A stretch of DNA of 64,000 nucleotides from Vicingaceae bacterium (lineage in GTDB: Bacteria > Bacteroidota > Bacteroidia > Flavobacteriales_E > Vicingaceae), in contig JAOKVV010000005.1 in NCBI GenBank assembly GCA_028336925.1, positions 1-64,000 of the forward strand, written 5' to 3'. The notes beneath the pieces were generated by a model, which saw nothing but the letters and a program-made list of their open reading frames with translations, ran no database searches and had not been told where the DNA came from. The position numbers and the translations under genes were made by a program. Each line of letters starts with the position of its first letter. Position 1 is the first letter of the stretch. Shown one piece after another: positions 1-9,149 of the stretch.

Positions 1-1773
1 TTACCTTCAGCATTAATTCCAGACAAGTCAGTAACTGTTTGGGGAATGGAAGGAAATGGAGGAAATGATGCCATTCTTTCTAAAACATTTGGAACAGCAC
101 CATATCGTCAACATTGGGTAATGTTCTCTTCTTTTTCTGCTACAGGCGGAACAGGTTGGGTGTATTGGAGTATTGTTTTAGAAGAAACTACTAATAGAAT
201 ATTTGTGGTTGACATGCGTAATTATAACACTCCACTTACCTTAACTGTAGGAGTACAAGTAAATGGTACAACTGCTACATCAGTTGCAGGTTCTCCTAAC
301 TTAGCAGCTGTAAACTTAAACGGTGGATCAGCAGATGGGCCGGATGATAACACCTACTATGAGTTTGGTTTTGGAACCCAACCAACAGTTGATGCAGAAT
401 TCATGAGTGTTAACTTGCCGGCAATATTGGCTAATGCATCTTCAACAACTATTTCAGGAGAAGTAATCAATGCAGGTTCTTCGTCATTAACAGCATTTGA
501 TGTTAAATATACAGTAAATGGAGGAGCAGTAATTTCTGAGTCTTTTACAGGCCAGTCTATTACAGCCGGTTCTAAAGGATCTTTTAGCTTAACAAATCCA
601 TTTATCGGAACACCGGGGAATAAAAACTTTGTTTTCTGGATTGAATCTACAGGAGATGCTAGAGCATTCAATGATACTATCAGTACTTCAGCTACAGTCA
701 ATGCAGGTGGGTCAGGAACTAAACGTGTATTAGTTGAAGAGTTTACAACTGCACCTTGCCAATTTTGTCCAGATGGAGAGGTTGTAGTAAACCAGATTAG
801 AACTACTATTCCTGAAGCTATAACCGTTGGAATTCACGCAGGATTTGGCACGGATGCCATGACAATTCCTGCTCACTCAGCTTATGCAGCTGCGTTTACC
901 ACAGGTGCTCCAACAGCAGCAATTGACAGAAAAATATTTTCAGGTGAAACTAGAGTAGGTCACAGTAGAGGGGCATGGGTTGCAAATACTTCAACGCAAG
1001 CAAATGCTCTTACTCCGTTAAACATTTCTATGTCAGGAAACTTAGTTGCAGCGAATACAGTAGACATTACTGTAAATGTTGACTTTGTAGATTTCTTAGC
1101 AAACTGGCAAGATGCAAATGTTACCTTATTTGTTGTTGAAGACAGCGTGATAGGAACAGGATCAGGATACAATCAAGTAAATGCATATCAAGGCCAAGCG
1201 GGACATCCTTATGCAAATGCAGGAAACCCAATAATAGGATATCCTCATAGACATGTAGTAAGACAAGTTGCTTCTAGCTCAAGTGCATGGGGTGATGATA
1301 CTTTCTTCACATCTGCTCCTGCTATTAATTCAAACTTTAACAAAACATACACTGTTAACTTAAACCCAGCATGGGACCAAAGTCAAATGGAATTTATTGC
1401 TTTTGTTAATTATTATGATGCAGCAACGGGAGAAAATGCTAGAGAGATTATAAATGTTAATAAGATGAATTTTTCAGATGTTGTTGTTGGTGTTGCCAAA
1501 AACAACATTAACGTAACTGACTTTACTGTTTATCCTAACCCAACTCAAAATGGCGAAGTAAATGTAAAGTTTGGTTTGAAAAAATCAGAAAATGTAACTG
1601 TTGAGATCGTAAACGTTTTAGGAGAAATAGTTTCTTCCATTAATCGTGGTACTTTAGTTGCAGGAGAGCAGAATATGAAATTAAATGTTGAAAATATGAA
1701 TTCTGGCATCTACTTTGTAAAAGTAATTGCAGGAAATGAAGTATCAACTCAGAGAGTAAGCGTTATTAAATAA
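1..1773 (+). CDS. Omp28-like secreted protein with T9SS sorting domain (5' partial)
   Basis: The reading frame is open from base 1 (LPSALIPDKS... before the first ATG at 46), so the true start lies upstream of the window. The middle carries a CARDB-like segment, followed by the Omp28-type core beginning RVLVEEFTTAPCQFCPDG, a thioredoxin-like CxxC region. The last ~75 residues (VYPNPTQNGEVNVKFG ... GIYFVKVIAG) form a typical type A C-terminal sorting domain. Such proteins are exported by Sec and then moved to the surface by T9SS. Function beyond extracellular or surface location is unknown. A strong terminator follows directly. The lipoprotein at 4102 has the same Omp28 core motif, so the cluster holds two relatives. 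Confidence 0.85.
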   Translation, partial: LPSALIPDKSVTVWGMEGNGGNDAILSKTFGTAPYRQHWVMFSSFSATGGTGWVYWSIVLEETTNRIFVVDMRNYNTPLTLTVGVQVNGTTATSVAGSPNLAAVNLNGGSADGPDDNTYYEFGFGTQPTVDAEFMSVNLPAILANASSTTISGEVINAGSSSLTAFDVKYTVNGGAVISESFTGQSITAGSKGSFSLTNPFIGTPGNKNFVFWIESTGDARAFNDTISTSATVNAGGSGTKRVLVEEFTTAPCQFCPDGEVVVNQIRTTIPEAITVGIHAGFGTDAMTIPAHSAYAAAFTTGAPTAAIDRKIFSGETRVGHSRGAWVANTSTQANALTPLNISMSGNLVAANTVDITVNVDFVDFLANWQDANVTLFVVEDSVIGTGSGYNQVNAYQGQAGHPYANAGNPIIGYPHRHVVRQVASSSSAWGDDTFFTSAPAINSNFNKTYTVNLNPAWDQSQMEFIAFVNYYDAATGENAREIINVNKMNFSDVVVGVAKNNINVTDFTVYPNPTQNGEVNVKFGLKKSENVTVEIVNVLGEIVSSINRGTLVAGEQNMKLNVENMNSGIYFVKVIAGNEVSTQRVSVIK

Positions 1774-1798
1774 CTGAATACTTTCTAAACATAATTGT

Positions 1799-1846
1799 CA
1801 ATCAGCACTTCGATCTTCCTTAGATTGAGTGCTGATTGATTTTTTT
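1799..1846 (+). terminator. Rho-independent terminator after the Omp28-like gene
   Basis: CAATCAGCACT pairs with AGTGCTGATTG across an 18-nt loop and is followed by seven T residues. The ORF track begins the next gene at a GTG inside the 3' arm (1829), which argues against that start. Confidence 0.85.
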
Positions 1847-1861
1847 AAAACAATATTTTAT

Positions 1862-2371
1862 ATGAAAAATTTACTAACTACTCTATTAATTGCTTTTTCA
1901 TTTACAGTAATTGCACAAAATCAAGGAAAAGTGCCGGCTGTAGATGTAAAAACAATGGATTATGAAACATTCAATACTGCTAACATTAGTAATAATGGAA
2001 AGCCAGTAGTGATCAACTTTTGGGCTACTTGGTGCAGCCCTTGTAAAAGAGAGCTAAATAATATTGCAGAAATGTACGAGGATTGGGTAGATGAAACAGG
2101 TGTAAAGATAATAGCCGTTTCTATCGATGATTCTAGAAATATGGGTAAAGTAGCACCTTATGTAAATGGAAAATCTTGGGAATATGAAGTGTTACTAGAT
2201 CCAAATGGAGATCTTAAAAGAGCCATGGGAGTAAATAATGTTCCTCACACTTTTCTAGTAGATGGTACGGGAAACATTGTTTGGCAGCACAATTCATACT
2301 CCGAAGGAGATGAATATGAGTTATACAAATTGATCAAACAATTATCAGCTGGTGAATCAATCAGTGAGTAA
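1862..2371 (+). CDS. TlpA/ResA-type periplasmic thioredoxin
   Basis: Predicted periplasmic thiol-disulfide oxidoreductase of about 169 residues. From the ATG at 1862 the protein opens with a clean signal peptide (MKNLLTTLLIAFSFTVIAQ). The ORF-track start at 1829 is a GTG inside the preceding terminator stem and is rejected. A thioredoxin fold follows, with the active site WCSPC near residues 57-61 in the context NFWATWCSPCKREL, and a cis-Pro region near NNVPHTF. Because a terminator ends only 16 bases upstream, it is probably expressed by read-through or from a very short leader. Its neighbours are two Omp28-like proteins that also have CxxC motifs, which suggests, by inference only, that it keeps their cysteines in the right redox state. 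Confidence 0.85.
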   Translation: MKNLLTTLLIAFSFTVIAQNQGKVPAVDVKTMDYETFNTANISNNGKPVVINFWATWCSPCKRELNNIAEMYEDWVDETGVKIIAVSIDDSRNMGKVAPYVNGKSWEYEVLLDPNGDLKRAMGVNNVPHTFLVDGTGNIVWQHNSYSEGDEYELYKLIKQLSAGESISE

Positions 2372-2435
2372 TAAAAAATATAAAAGCTTATTGAATCCTT
2401 AATAAGCTATAACGTAATTAACTATTTTCACTATT

Positions 2436-4091
2436 TTGAAAGTATCATTTCCCAAATTGCTAACTGCTGTTGTACTTCTTTCCTCTTCAGCCATAAAAGC
2501 ACAAGACATTAAAGACGTTTTAAGTAACGGTAAAATAACCGGTAACTTCCAAATTGAAGCTCAATATTATCAAGAGGACAGTTTAATCGGAGCAGAACAA
2601 CCTAACGAACAAGTATTAAGTAATGGATTCTTAAACTTAATCTACACAAATGGTGGATTTTCAGCAGGAGTAAGGTATGAATCATATCAAAATGCGCTTC
2701 TTGGCTATCCGACAGGCTATAAAGGTAGTGGAATTCCTTATCGGTTTGCCTCCTACAAATCTGAAGACCTATCCGTAACAGTTGGTAACTTCTATGAGCA
2801 ATTTGGAAATGGATTAGTCTTGAGAGCTTATGAAGAAAGAGGATTAGGCTATGATAATGCACTTGACGGAATACGTGTAAAATATAAAATAAAAAATGGT
2901 GTAGAGTTAACAGGTCTGATAGGCCAACAACGATTCTTTTTTGAAAAGGGAAATGGCATAGTAAGAGCATTTGATGCGACAATCAATCTAAATGAAACCT
3001 TTGAGGTGCTTTCAGATGCAAAAACTAAAATAACTGTTGGTGGTAGTGTTGTTAGTAAATACCAAGAAGACGATAACCCCGATTTCATTTTACCCGAAAA
3101 TGTACCCGCATTCTCAGCTAGAACCATAATTTCTAGAGGGAAATTTAATGTTAATGCAGAGTATGCTTTTAAGGCTAATGACCCAAATACAGACAATCTT
3201 TTTAATTATAGAAATGGAGATGCGGCATTCATTCAGGCTACTTTTTCTCAAAAGGGATTAGGAATATCTTTATCAGCTAAAAGAGTAGATAACTTTAGCT
3301 TTAGAAGTGACCGAACAGCCGAACAACAAGACTTATTTATCAACTATCAGCCTGCCTTAACAAAACAACATACTTATAACCTTCTAGCTACATTATATCC
3401 TTATGCAACGCAACCAAATGGAGAGACTGCATTACAAGGAGACGTAATATATAACTTTAAGAAAGGTTCCATTTTAGGTGGTAAATACGGAACAGGAGTC
3501 CAGTTAAATGCAGCATTTGCTTTCGATATACAAAAGGATTCTTTAGACCCGCTTCTAGATGCACAACGTAACATATATACTACCAAGTATTTTGAAACAG
3601 GGCAGCGTTATTTTAGAGATTTAAATATTCAAATCAATAAAAAACTGAATAAGAAATTTAAAATGATATTGACTTATTCTAATTTATTATATAATCAAGC
3701 TGTGATTGAGGGTAAACCACCCGAAACTCCTATCATCACTGCTCACATAGGAGTAGTTGAGGGAACGTATAAATTTAATATGAGAAATTCTCTCCGATTT
3801 GAAGCACAGGTCCTTAAAACAAAACAAGACCAAGGCGATTGGGCAACAGGCTTATTAGAGTATTCCTATTCTCCCCATTGGTTTGTGGCGGCACTTGGCC
3901 AATATAATTATGACAATCCTAAAGCAGACGAAATTCTATACTATAATCTTTCTGCGGGATATAATAACCACGGAAATCGAATTTCCCTATCATACGGAAG
4001 ACAACGTGCGGGAATTTTTTGTGTTGGAGGTGTTTGTAGAGTAGTACCTGCATCTAATGGATTATATTTATCAATTACAAGTAGTTTTTAA
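2436..4091 (+). CDS. DUF6029-like outer-surface/beta-barrel protein
   Basis: 551 residues starting at a TTG, with a signal peptide (MKVSFPKLLTAVVLLSSSAIKAQ). The mature protein is rich in alternating hydrophobic/aromatic strands and ends in ...LYLSITSSF, a terminal Phe as in outer-membrane beta-barrels. Overall character and context match the Bacteroidota DUF6029 family of unknown function; I assign the family from memory of its members and cannot run a profile search. It sits between the TlpA thioredoxin and an Omp28-like lipoprotein on the same strand. A short hairpin (AGCTTATT/AATAAGCT, 2385-2408) lies just upstream without a T run, so it is not called a terminator. Confidence 0.65.
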   Translation: MKVSFPKLLTAVVLLSSSAIKAQDIKDVLSNGKITGNFQIEAQYYQEDSLIGAEQPNEQVLSNGFLNLIYTNGGFSAGVRYESYQNALLGYPTGYKGSGIPYRFASYKSEDLSVTVGNFYEQFGNGLVLRAYEERGLGYDNALDGIRVKYKIKNGVELTGLIGQQRFFFEKGNGIVRAFDATINLNETFEVLSDAKTKITVGGSVVSKYQEDDNPDFILPENVPAFSARTIISRGKFNVNAEYAFKANDPNTDNLFNYRNGDAAFIQATFSQKGLGISLSAKRVDNFSFRSDRTAEQQDLFINYQPALTKQHTYNLLATLYPYATQPNGETALQGDVIYNFKKGSILGGKYGTGVQLNAAFAFDIQKDSLDPLLDAQRNIYTTKYFETGQRYFRDLNIQINKKLNKKFKMILTYSNLLYNQAVIEGKPPETPIITAHIGVVEGTYKFNMRNSLRFEAQVLKTKQDQGDWATGLLEYSYSPHWFVAALGQYNYDNPKADEILYYNLSAGYNNHGNRISLSYGRQRAGIFCVGGVCRVVPASNGLYLSITSSF

Positions 4092-4101
4092 CATGACCAA
4101 T

Positions 4102-4995
4102 ATGAAACGCATTCAACTATTTACTATCCTATCAAGCTTGCTAGTTTTATCCTCTTGCGATGAAATTACTAACCCTTACCCTAATGTACTAGATGATGGC
4201 TCTACTATAATTTATGATGAGGGAATTGATCTAGATTCTTTGGGATTAGAACAATTAGTTTGGGAAAAGCACCCGGGAGCGCCAACTACACAGCGTAATC
4301 TACTAATTGAGGAGTTTACTGGCATAGCATGTACAGCCTGCCCAGATGGATCAAGAATACTAGTTAACCTAGATACTATTTACGGTGACCAAGTTATACC
4401 AGTATCTATTCATGCAGGAAAATTTGCTTTGCCAAACCCTGACACTACCAAGATTTATGGAATAGATCTAAGGACATTACCTGAAGGAGAAATTATAAAA
4501 AATGCTTTTAATCCTGATGATGCATATCCCAAAGGAATTGTAAGTAGATTAACCAATTTAGCAGAAGGGAAGGACAAGTGGAGGATTACAATTGATAATC
4601 ACAAAAATGATCCACAGACAGCAATTATAGACCTAGATGTTTGGTATGCTCCAAATGAAGAATACATTAGAGTAATTTTAGATTATGAATATTTATTTAA
4701 CTCAAGTGACTTGTATGACCTGCAAGTTTACATTATTGAGGATCATATCATCGGATGGCAATTAGATAATGGGGTAGTAAAATCAGATTATGATCACAAA
4801 TACGTTATGAGAAGGGCTATTAATGGAGCTTGGGGTGCTACTGCGCTACCTGCAGTTAATGGCGAGCTTTACCACAAGGAATATGTTATTAAAAAGAATG
4901 GAAGATGGGTAAAAGATAATTTAAAAGTAGCGGTTTATTTGGCAAACAGACAAACACGTGAAATAATCCAAGCTCATCAGGTAAAGTTAAAATAG
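4102..4995 (+). CDS. Omp28-like lipoprotein
   Basis: About 297 residues from ATG 4102 (MKRIQLFTILSSLLVLSSC), giving a lipobox and Cys at the end of the signal peptide. An in-frame ATG at 4093 is possible; the ORF-track start at 4057 overlaps the preceding gene and is unlikely. After the lipid anchor comes RNLLIEEFTGIACTACPDGS, the same Omp28 core as the first gene (EEFTTAPCQFCPDG), including the CxxC pair. There is no C-terminal sorting domain, so this relative is probably held by lipid rather than exported by T9SS. It starts 10 bases after the DUF6029-like stop and is followed 12 bases later by a beta-barrel gene, consistent with one operon. Specific function is unknown. Confidence 0.75.
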   Translation: MKRIQLFTILSSLLVLSSCDEITNPYPNVLDDGSTIIYDEGIDLDSLGLEQLVWEKHPGAPTTQRNLLIEEFTGIACTACPDGSRILVNLDTIYGDQVIPVSIHAGKFALPNPDTTKIYGIDLRTLPEGEIIKNAFNPDDAYPKGIVSRLTNLAEGKDKWRITIDNHKNDPQTAIIDLDVWYAPNEEYIRVILDYEYLFNSSDLYDLQVYIIEDHIIGWQLDNGVVKSDYDHKYVMRRAINGAWGATALPAVNGELYHKEYVIKKNGRWVKDNLKVAVYLANRQTREIIQAHQVKLK

Positions 4996-5007
4996 CTACA
5001 ATAGGAT

Positions 5008-5670
5008 ATGAGGTTAATTCAGCTATATATCATCCTAATTCTAACCGTTTTTGTATCATTTAAAACGCAGGCTCAAGCAATTGATGCAGGAATAAAAGCC
5101 GGGGTAGCTGCCTCACAGATAAGTGGTGATGGTTATGCAGGTTTTAATAAGGCCGGAATAATCTTTGGTGGTTTTGCTAAAATTAATTTAGTTGATAAAC
5201 ATCACATTCAATTTGAAATTACCTATACTCAGAAAGGCAGTCGCCGTAACCCAAGAACTAGTGAAGGTGATGATGATTTTTTCTTACTTCGTTTGGATTA
5301 TATTGAAGTTCCATTAATCTACCAATATGATTACAAAAGCTTTACTTTTGAGGCAGGTCCTTACATTGGTGCATTAGTAAACAATTACTTAGAAGACGAA
5401 AACGGGGTAATTAGTTTACCTCCAGAGCTTAATCAATTCAAAGATTTTGATATCGGCATAACTGCAGGTTGCGCCTTTAACTTAAATGAGCACATTATCA
5501 TGAGTTGGAGGTTTAGTAATTCATTAACTCCTGTAAGAGACTTTGAATCAAAAGATAGACTTAATAATTTGCAATTAGGAGCAGGAGGGTTGAACCGTTT
5601 TAATGCAGGAATGTTCCATAGCTATATTTCTTTTTCACTACATTATAAATTTGGTAGTATTAATGGCTAA
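5008..5670 (+). CDS. Outer-membrane beta-barrel protein (PF13568-like)
   Basis: 220 residues with an N-terminal signal peptide (MRLIQLYIILILTVFVSFKTQAQ). The mature part has the pattern of the small Bacteroidota beta-barrel family: GIKAGVAASQISGDG, QFEITYTQKGSR, and LRLDYIEVPLIYQY followed by a glycine-rich strand. Eight strands fit the length. It is not close enough to PorT for me to use that name. The stop overlaps the start of ubiX by 8 bases (ATGGCTAA), so the two are translationally coupled. Function is unknown. Confidence 0.7.
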   Translation: MRLIQLYIILILTVFVSFKTQAQAIDAGIKAGVAASQISGDGYAGFNKAGIIFGGFAKINLVDKHHIQFEITYTQKGSRRNPRTSEGDDDFFLLRLDYIEVPLIYQYDYKSFTFEAGPYIGALVNNYLEDENGVISLPPELNQFKDFDIGITAGCAFNLNEHIIMSWRFSNSLTPVRDFESKDRLNNLQLGAGGLNRFNAGMFHSYISFSLHYKFGSING

Positions 5671-6226
5671 ACGTAAAATAATAGTTGCAATTACAGGTGC
5701 ATCGGGCTCAATTTATGCGAAACTACTTCTTGACAAACTAAATCAGTTAACTGATCAGATAGAAAAAGTAGGAGTAGTGATGTCTAAAAATGCAAAAGAC
5801 GTTTGGCTTTGGGAACTCGAAAATAAAGATTACGAAAATTACACGTTTGATTTCTACGAGAAGAATAACTTCATGGCACCTTTTGCATCAGGTTCAGCAA
5901 AATACGACACAATGATTATTATCCCATGCTCAATGGGGACTATGGGAAGAATTGCAAATGGATTTTCAGATGATTTGATTACTAGATCAGCAGATGTAAT
6001 CCTAAAAGAAAGACGACGGTTAATCCTTGTAGCGAGAGATACACCTTTAAATCTTATTCACATTAACAATATGAAGGCTGTTACTGAAGCAGGAGCAATT
6101 GTTTGTCCCGCTGTACCTTCATACTACAGTAAGCCAAAAACGATCGAAGAGGTTGCTTCAACCGTTGTGGATAGGGTTATTGACCTTGCGGGCTTAAATC
6201 AAGATTCTTATAGATGGAGCGAATAA
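5663..6226 (+). CDS. ubiX: Flavin prenyltransferase UbiX
   Basis: 187 residues from ATG 5663 (MAKRKIIVAITGASGSIYAKLL). The family's GASG flavin-binding loop is at the N-terminus, and the PCSMGTMGRIANGFSDDLITRSADV stretch in the middle is characteristic. The enzyme joins a dimethylallyl group to FMN to make prenylated FMN, the cofactor of UbiD-type decarboxylases. The track start at 5603 lies inside the upstream gene and adds 20 residues not expected of the family, so I chose 5663. No ubiD partner is in the window; a link to quinone synthesis is likely but not shown here. Confidence 0.93.
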   Translation: MAKRKIIVAITGASGSIYAKLLLDKLNQLTDQIEKVGVVMSKNAKDVWLWELENKDYENYTFDFYEKNNFMAPFASGSAKYDTMIIIPCSMGTMGRIANGFSDDLITRSADVILKERRRLILVARDTPLNLIHINNMKAVTEAGAIVCPAVPSYYSKPKTIEEVASTVVDRVIDLAGLNQDSYRWSE

Positions 6227-6318
6227 TTACACACCAAACGTTGTTGAAATAATATCATATTTTAACAATTAACTTGCTGGATTTATTTGTAAATTGAGAA
6301 CTCAAAATCGATAAAGAT

Positions 6319-6504
6319 ATGTATGAGTTTAGCAAGAAAGTCCTTCAAAAGGTAAGCTTCGATAAAGCACTTTTTAGAAAGGAATTGGTGAAAGCAAAAA
6401 AATGGTTGAAGCGGGAAGAATTGATTATGCTTAAAACATGGTGTCTAGCTAATTTTGGGCATCTATATGGAGATACAATTATTGATGTTTTTGAAATGGC
6501 TTAA
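6319..6504 (+). CDS. Small conserved-looking hypothetical protein (61 aa)
   Basis: 61 residues, MYEFSKKVLQKVSFDKALFRKEL..., basic and helical in the first half, with a tryptophan/cysteine/histidine-bearing second half (KTWCLANFGHLYGD). I recall small Bacteroidota proteins with this MYEFSKKVLQKVSFD opening, but their function is unknown. It follows ubiX by 92 bases, and its 3' end overlaps the 3' end of queG on the other strand by 26 bases. There is no signal peptide or membrane segment. I consider it a real gene because of the remembered conservation. Confidence 0.7.
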   Translation: MYEFSKKVLQKVSFDKALFRKELVKAKKWLKREELIMLKTWCLANFGHLYGDTIIDVFEMA

Positions 6505-7423
6505 TAAAATCAATATTACGTTTTAGACCTTTAAATTTAGTACGCTTAACAGCAGAATTTTTAAACAACACTTTAAAAGTGGATTCATTTAAATGAATCC
6601 ACTCTTCTTTTGTCATATTTAGTAACTCTTCTTTTGGCTTAAATCGCTCTTCATTATGATTCGCAGAAAACCGATTCCAAGGGCAAACTTCTTGACAGAT
6701 ATCACAACCAAACATCCAATTATCCATTTGATCGCTATATGCTGAAGGGATTATTTCGTCTTTAAGTTCTATTGTTAAATAAGAAATACACTTACTCCCA
6801 TCCACAACCCTATCACCAATTATTGCATTGGTAGGACACGCATCAATGCACTTAGTGCAGGTTCCACAATAATCTTTTATTGGACCATCAGGTTGGAGTG
6901 GAATATCTAAGAGCATTTCGGCAAGAAAGAAAAATGACCCTTGAGTTTTATTAATGAGCATACTATTCTTGCCAATCCATCCTAGACCAGATTTTTTAGC
7001 CCAAGCGCGCTCTAAAATAGGCGCAGAATCTACAAAAACTCTTCCATGAACAGTTCCAATGGATTCATTAATTTGATGCAATAAAGTCTTTAATTTGTCT
7101 TTAATAACAAAATGATAATCTTCTCCGTAAGCATAACTAGAAATCTTAGGAGCATCATTATCTGCCTGTTTAGTTTCTGAATAGTAGTTGTACATCAATG
7201 ATACAACAGATTTTGTCCCTTCTTCTAATAATGTTGGATCAAGTCTTTTATCGAAATGATTAGCCATATAACTCATCTCGCCATGTAATCCGGAATCTAG
7301 CCAATCAATAAGCGGTTTCTCCTCTTCAGTCAGCCTTTCTGCCTTTGAAATACCCACAAAAGAAAAACCCAGATCATAGGCAAGACGCTTAAGAATTTGT
7401 GAATGATTTTCAGGATTATTCAT
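6479..7423 (-). CDS. queG: Epoxyqueuosine reductase QueG
   Basis: 314 residues from ATG 7423 ([20 protein letters not shown]); a TTG two codons upstream is less likely. The enzyme reduces epoxyqueuosine in tRNA to queuosine, using cobalamin and two [4Fe-4S] clusters. The cluster motifs are [16 protein letters not shown] and [13 protein letters not shown] in the C-terminal half. The start overlaps the ruvB stop by 8 bases (ATGAATAA), so the genes are coupled. QueE, an early enzyme of the same pathway, is at 22998. The cofactor need fits a cell that also has a B12-dependent ribonucleotide reductase. Confidence 0.93.
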   Translation of the reverse strand: MNNPENHSQILKRLAYDLGFSFVGISKAERLTEEEKPLIDWLDSGLHGEMSYMANHFDKRLDPTLLEEGTKSVVSLMYNYYSETKQADNDAPKISSYAYGEDYHFVIKDKLKTLLHQINESIGTVHGRVFVDSAPILERAWAKKSGLGWIGKNSMLINKTQGSFFFLAEMLLDIPLQPDGPIKDYCGTCTKCIDACPTNAIIGDRVVDGSKCISYLTIELKDEIIPSAYSDQMDNWMFGCDICQEVCPWNRFSANHNEERFKPKEELLNMTKEEWIHLNESTFKVLFKNSAVKRTKFKGLKRNIDFIKPFQKHQ

Positions 7424-8441
7424 TCTCAAATAAGGTTCCCGAATTTCTATGATTGATACGACCTAAATGTTTATACGCTTTTTCGGTAACTTCTCTACCT
7501 CTTGGGGTTCTCATAATAAACCCTTCTTTAATTAAAAAAGGTTCATAGACTTCTTCGATAGTACCGGCCTGTTCTCCAACAGCGGTTGCAATTGTAGTTA
7601 AACCGACTGGCCCTCCTTTGAACTTATCGATAATAGTAGTTAAAATACGATTATCCATTTCATCAAGACCATATTGATCTACGTTTAAGGCTGTAAGAGC
7701 GAAGTTAGCTATTTTAAGATCGATCTTTCCATCACCTTTTATCTGTGCAAAATCCCTCACGCGTCGTAAAAGCGCATTAACTATTCGGGGAGTCCCACGA
7801 CTTCTTCCGGCAATTTGATCTGCAGCATCATCTCTTATAATTGTATGAAGTATTTCAGAAGATCGTTTTACAATTTTAGCAAGTAATTCTCGATCGTAAT
7901 ATTCCAATCGGCAGTTAATCCCAAATCGAGCCCTTAAAGGGGCTGTAAGAAGCCCTGCACGAGTTGTGGCACCTATTAAGGTGAAAGGATTTAATTTAAT
8001 TTGTACTGTTCTAGCATTCGGACCTGAGTCAATCATAATATCTATTTTGTAATCCTCCATAGCGGAATACAAATACTCTTCTACTATAGGACTTAAACGA
8101 TGGATCTCATCGATAAATAGAACATCTCCCTCATCGAGATTAGTTAGAAGACCAGCTAAATCTGCAGGTTTTTCTAAAACAGGCCCTGATGTGATTTTAA
8201 TGGATACATTAAGCTCATTAGCTATAATATTGGCAAGTGTAGTCTTTCCTAATCCGGGAGGACCATGCAGTAGTACATGATCTAAAGCTTCTTCTCTTTG
8301 AAGGGCTGCCTCTACAAAAACTCTTAAATTATCCGTAACCTTTTTCTGACCTGCGAAATCCTCTAATTGATCAGGTCTTAAAACCTTATCTAAATCACGT
8401 TCAGGTGACGCCTCATAAGGTGAATCTAACTCATCAATCAT
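7416..8441 (-). CDS. ruvB: Holliday junction branch-migration helicase RuvB
   Basis: 341 residues. AAA+ ATPase motor that drives branch migration of Holliday junctions with RuvA. Seen: the N-terminal [13 protein letters not shown] segment, Walker [10 protein letters not shown] near residue 61, Walker B DEIHRL, sensor motifs ([18 protein letters not shown]), and the C-terminal winged helix ([15 protein letters not shown]). It begins 4 bases after the stop of the upstream outer-membrane protein gene and overlaps queG downstream. Length is typical. Confidence 0.97.
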   Translation of the reverse strand: MIDELDSPYEASPERDLDKVLRPDQLEDFAGQKKVTDNLRVFVEAALQREEALDHVLLHGPPGLGKTTLANIIANELNVSIKITSGPVLEKPADLAGLLTNLDEGDVLFIDEIHRLSPIVEEYLYSAMEDYKIDIMIDSGPNARTVQIKLNPFTLIGATTRAGLLTAPLRARFGINCRLEYYDRELLAKIVKRSSEILHTIIRDDAADQIAGRSRGTPRIVNALLRRVRDFAQIKGDGKIDLKIANFALTALNVDQYGLDEMDNRILTTIIDKFKGGPVGLTTIATAVGEQAGTIEEVYEPFLIKEGFIMRTPRGREVTEKAYKHLGRINHRNSGTLFENE

Positions 8442-8445
8442 AGTA

Positions 8446-9081
8446 TTAATTATTTAAATCGCGATAAATTTCGCCAAAAAAGATTTTAAATCTAAATATA
8501 TAGACAGGGGAATTAAAGGTTTCTTTAATGGCATTATTATCAATTAACATCAAACGGTAACCAACTCCAAAACCAGGACCAAAATATTTAAAGATTTTGT
8601 ATTGCGCGGTTATTGCGGGCTCATAAGTTAGGATAAACTTACGCTTATCATTAAACTGTTGACCTGATTCAGTTTTATAAGTATAATAAGAATTGCCAAA
8701 ACCAAATTGAATAGGTACACTTACCTCCCATCGATTTTGCTTATAAAAAACATATTCTAAATAAGGTGTTATATGGTAGAAAACCAATCTAGCGTCATCA
8801 GTCGTAGTAGGGATACCTTCATAATCGTAGGTAATAATAGAATTCAGCTCCGTCGCTAAAATATTAAATCCTAAACCGAATCTAAGCTTTCTATCGAATT
8901 CTATTCCGCCTTTCACACCAAACACGCTTACCCCTGATTGATTAATAAATGAATGACGAGAGTCCGAACGAAGATCTAAAATCGGCTTTTTTTTCAAAGC
9001 GCTCTTAATGTCCTCTTCAAAATTCTGGCCTGAGGCACAAACTGAAAAGATTAAAAACAAGCAGGTAATTAAATATCTCAA
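8446..9081 (-). CDS. Hypothetical outer-membrane/secreted protein
   Basis: About 211 residues if the TTG at 9081 is the start, giving a compact signal peptide ([18 protein letters not shown]). The longest ORF begins at 9123, but that ATG lies in the stem of the terminator that ends the cox operon, so the added 14 residues are probably not translated. The mature part has repeated amphipathic aromatic strands ([24 protein letters not shown]) as in a small beta-barrel. I recognise no specific family. It is the first gene of a minus-strand group with ruvB and queG. Confidence 0.6.
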   Translation of the reverse strand: MRYLITCLFLIFSVCASGQNFEEDIKSALKKKPILDLRSDSRHSFINQSGVSVFGVKGGIEFDRKLRFGLGFNILATELNSIITYDYEGIPTTTDDARLVFYHITPYLEYVFYKQNRWEVSVPIQFGFGNSYYTYKTESGQQFNDKRKFILTYEPAITAQYKIFKYFGPGFGVGYRLMLIDNNAIKETFNSPVYIFRFKIFFGEIYRDLNN

Positions 9082-9092
9082 CCTTAAATGAT

Positions 9093-9128
9093 AAAAAAAT
9101 GTCCTTAACGAAGTTAAGGACATTTATA
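9093..9128 (-). terminator. Terminator of the act-cox operon
   Basis: A perfect hairpin, ATGTCCTTAAC/GTTAAGGACAT with a 3-nt loop, followed on the minus strand by seven T residues. It lies 22 bases past the coxA stop. Confidence 0.9.
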
Positions 9129-9149
9129 ATATAATAGTGTTATTTAGTC

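Noticed and set aside
1829-1861. GTG start at 1829 for the TlpA gene
   Set aside because: It lies inside the 3' arm of the preceding terminator, and the signal peptide begins properly at ATG 1862.
9082-9123. ATG 9123 as start of the protein at 8446
   Set aside because: The codon is part of the act-cox terminator stem; a TTG at 9081 gives a normal signal peptide.
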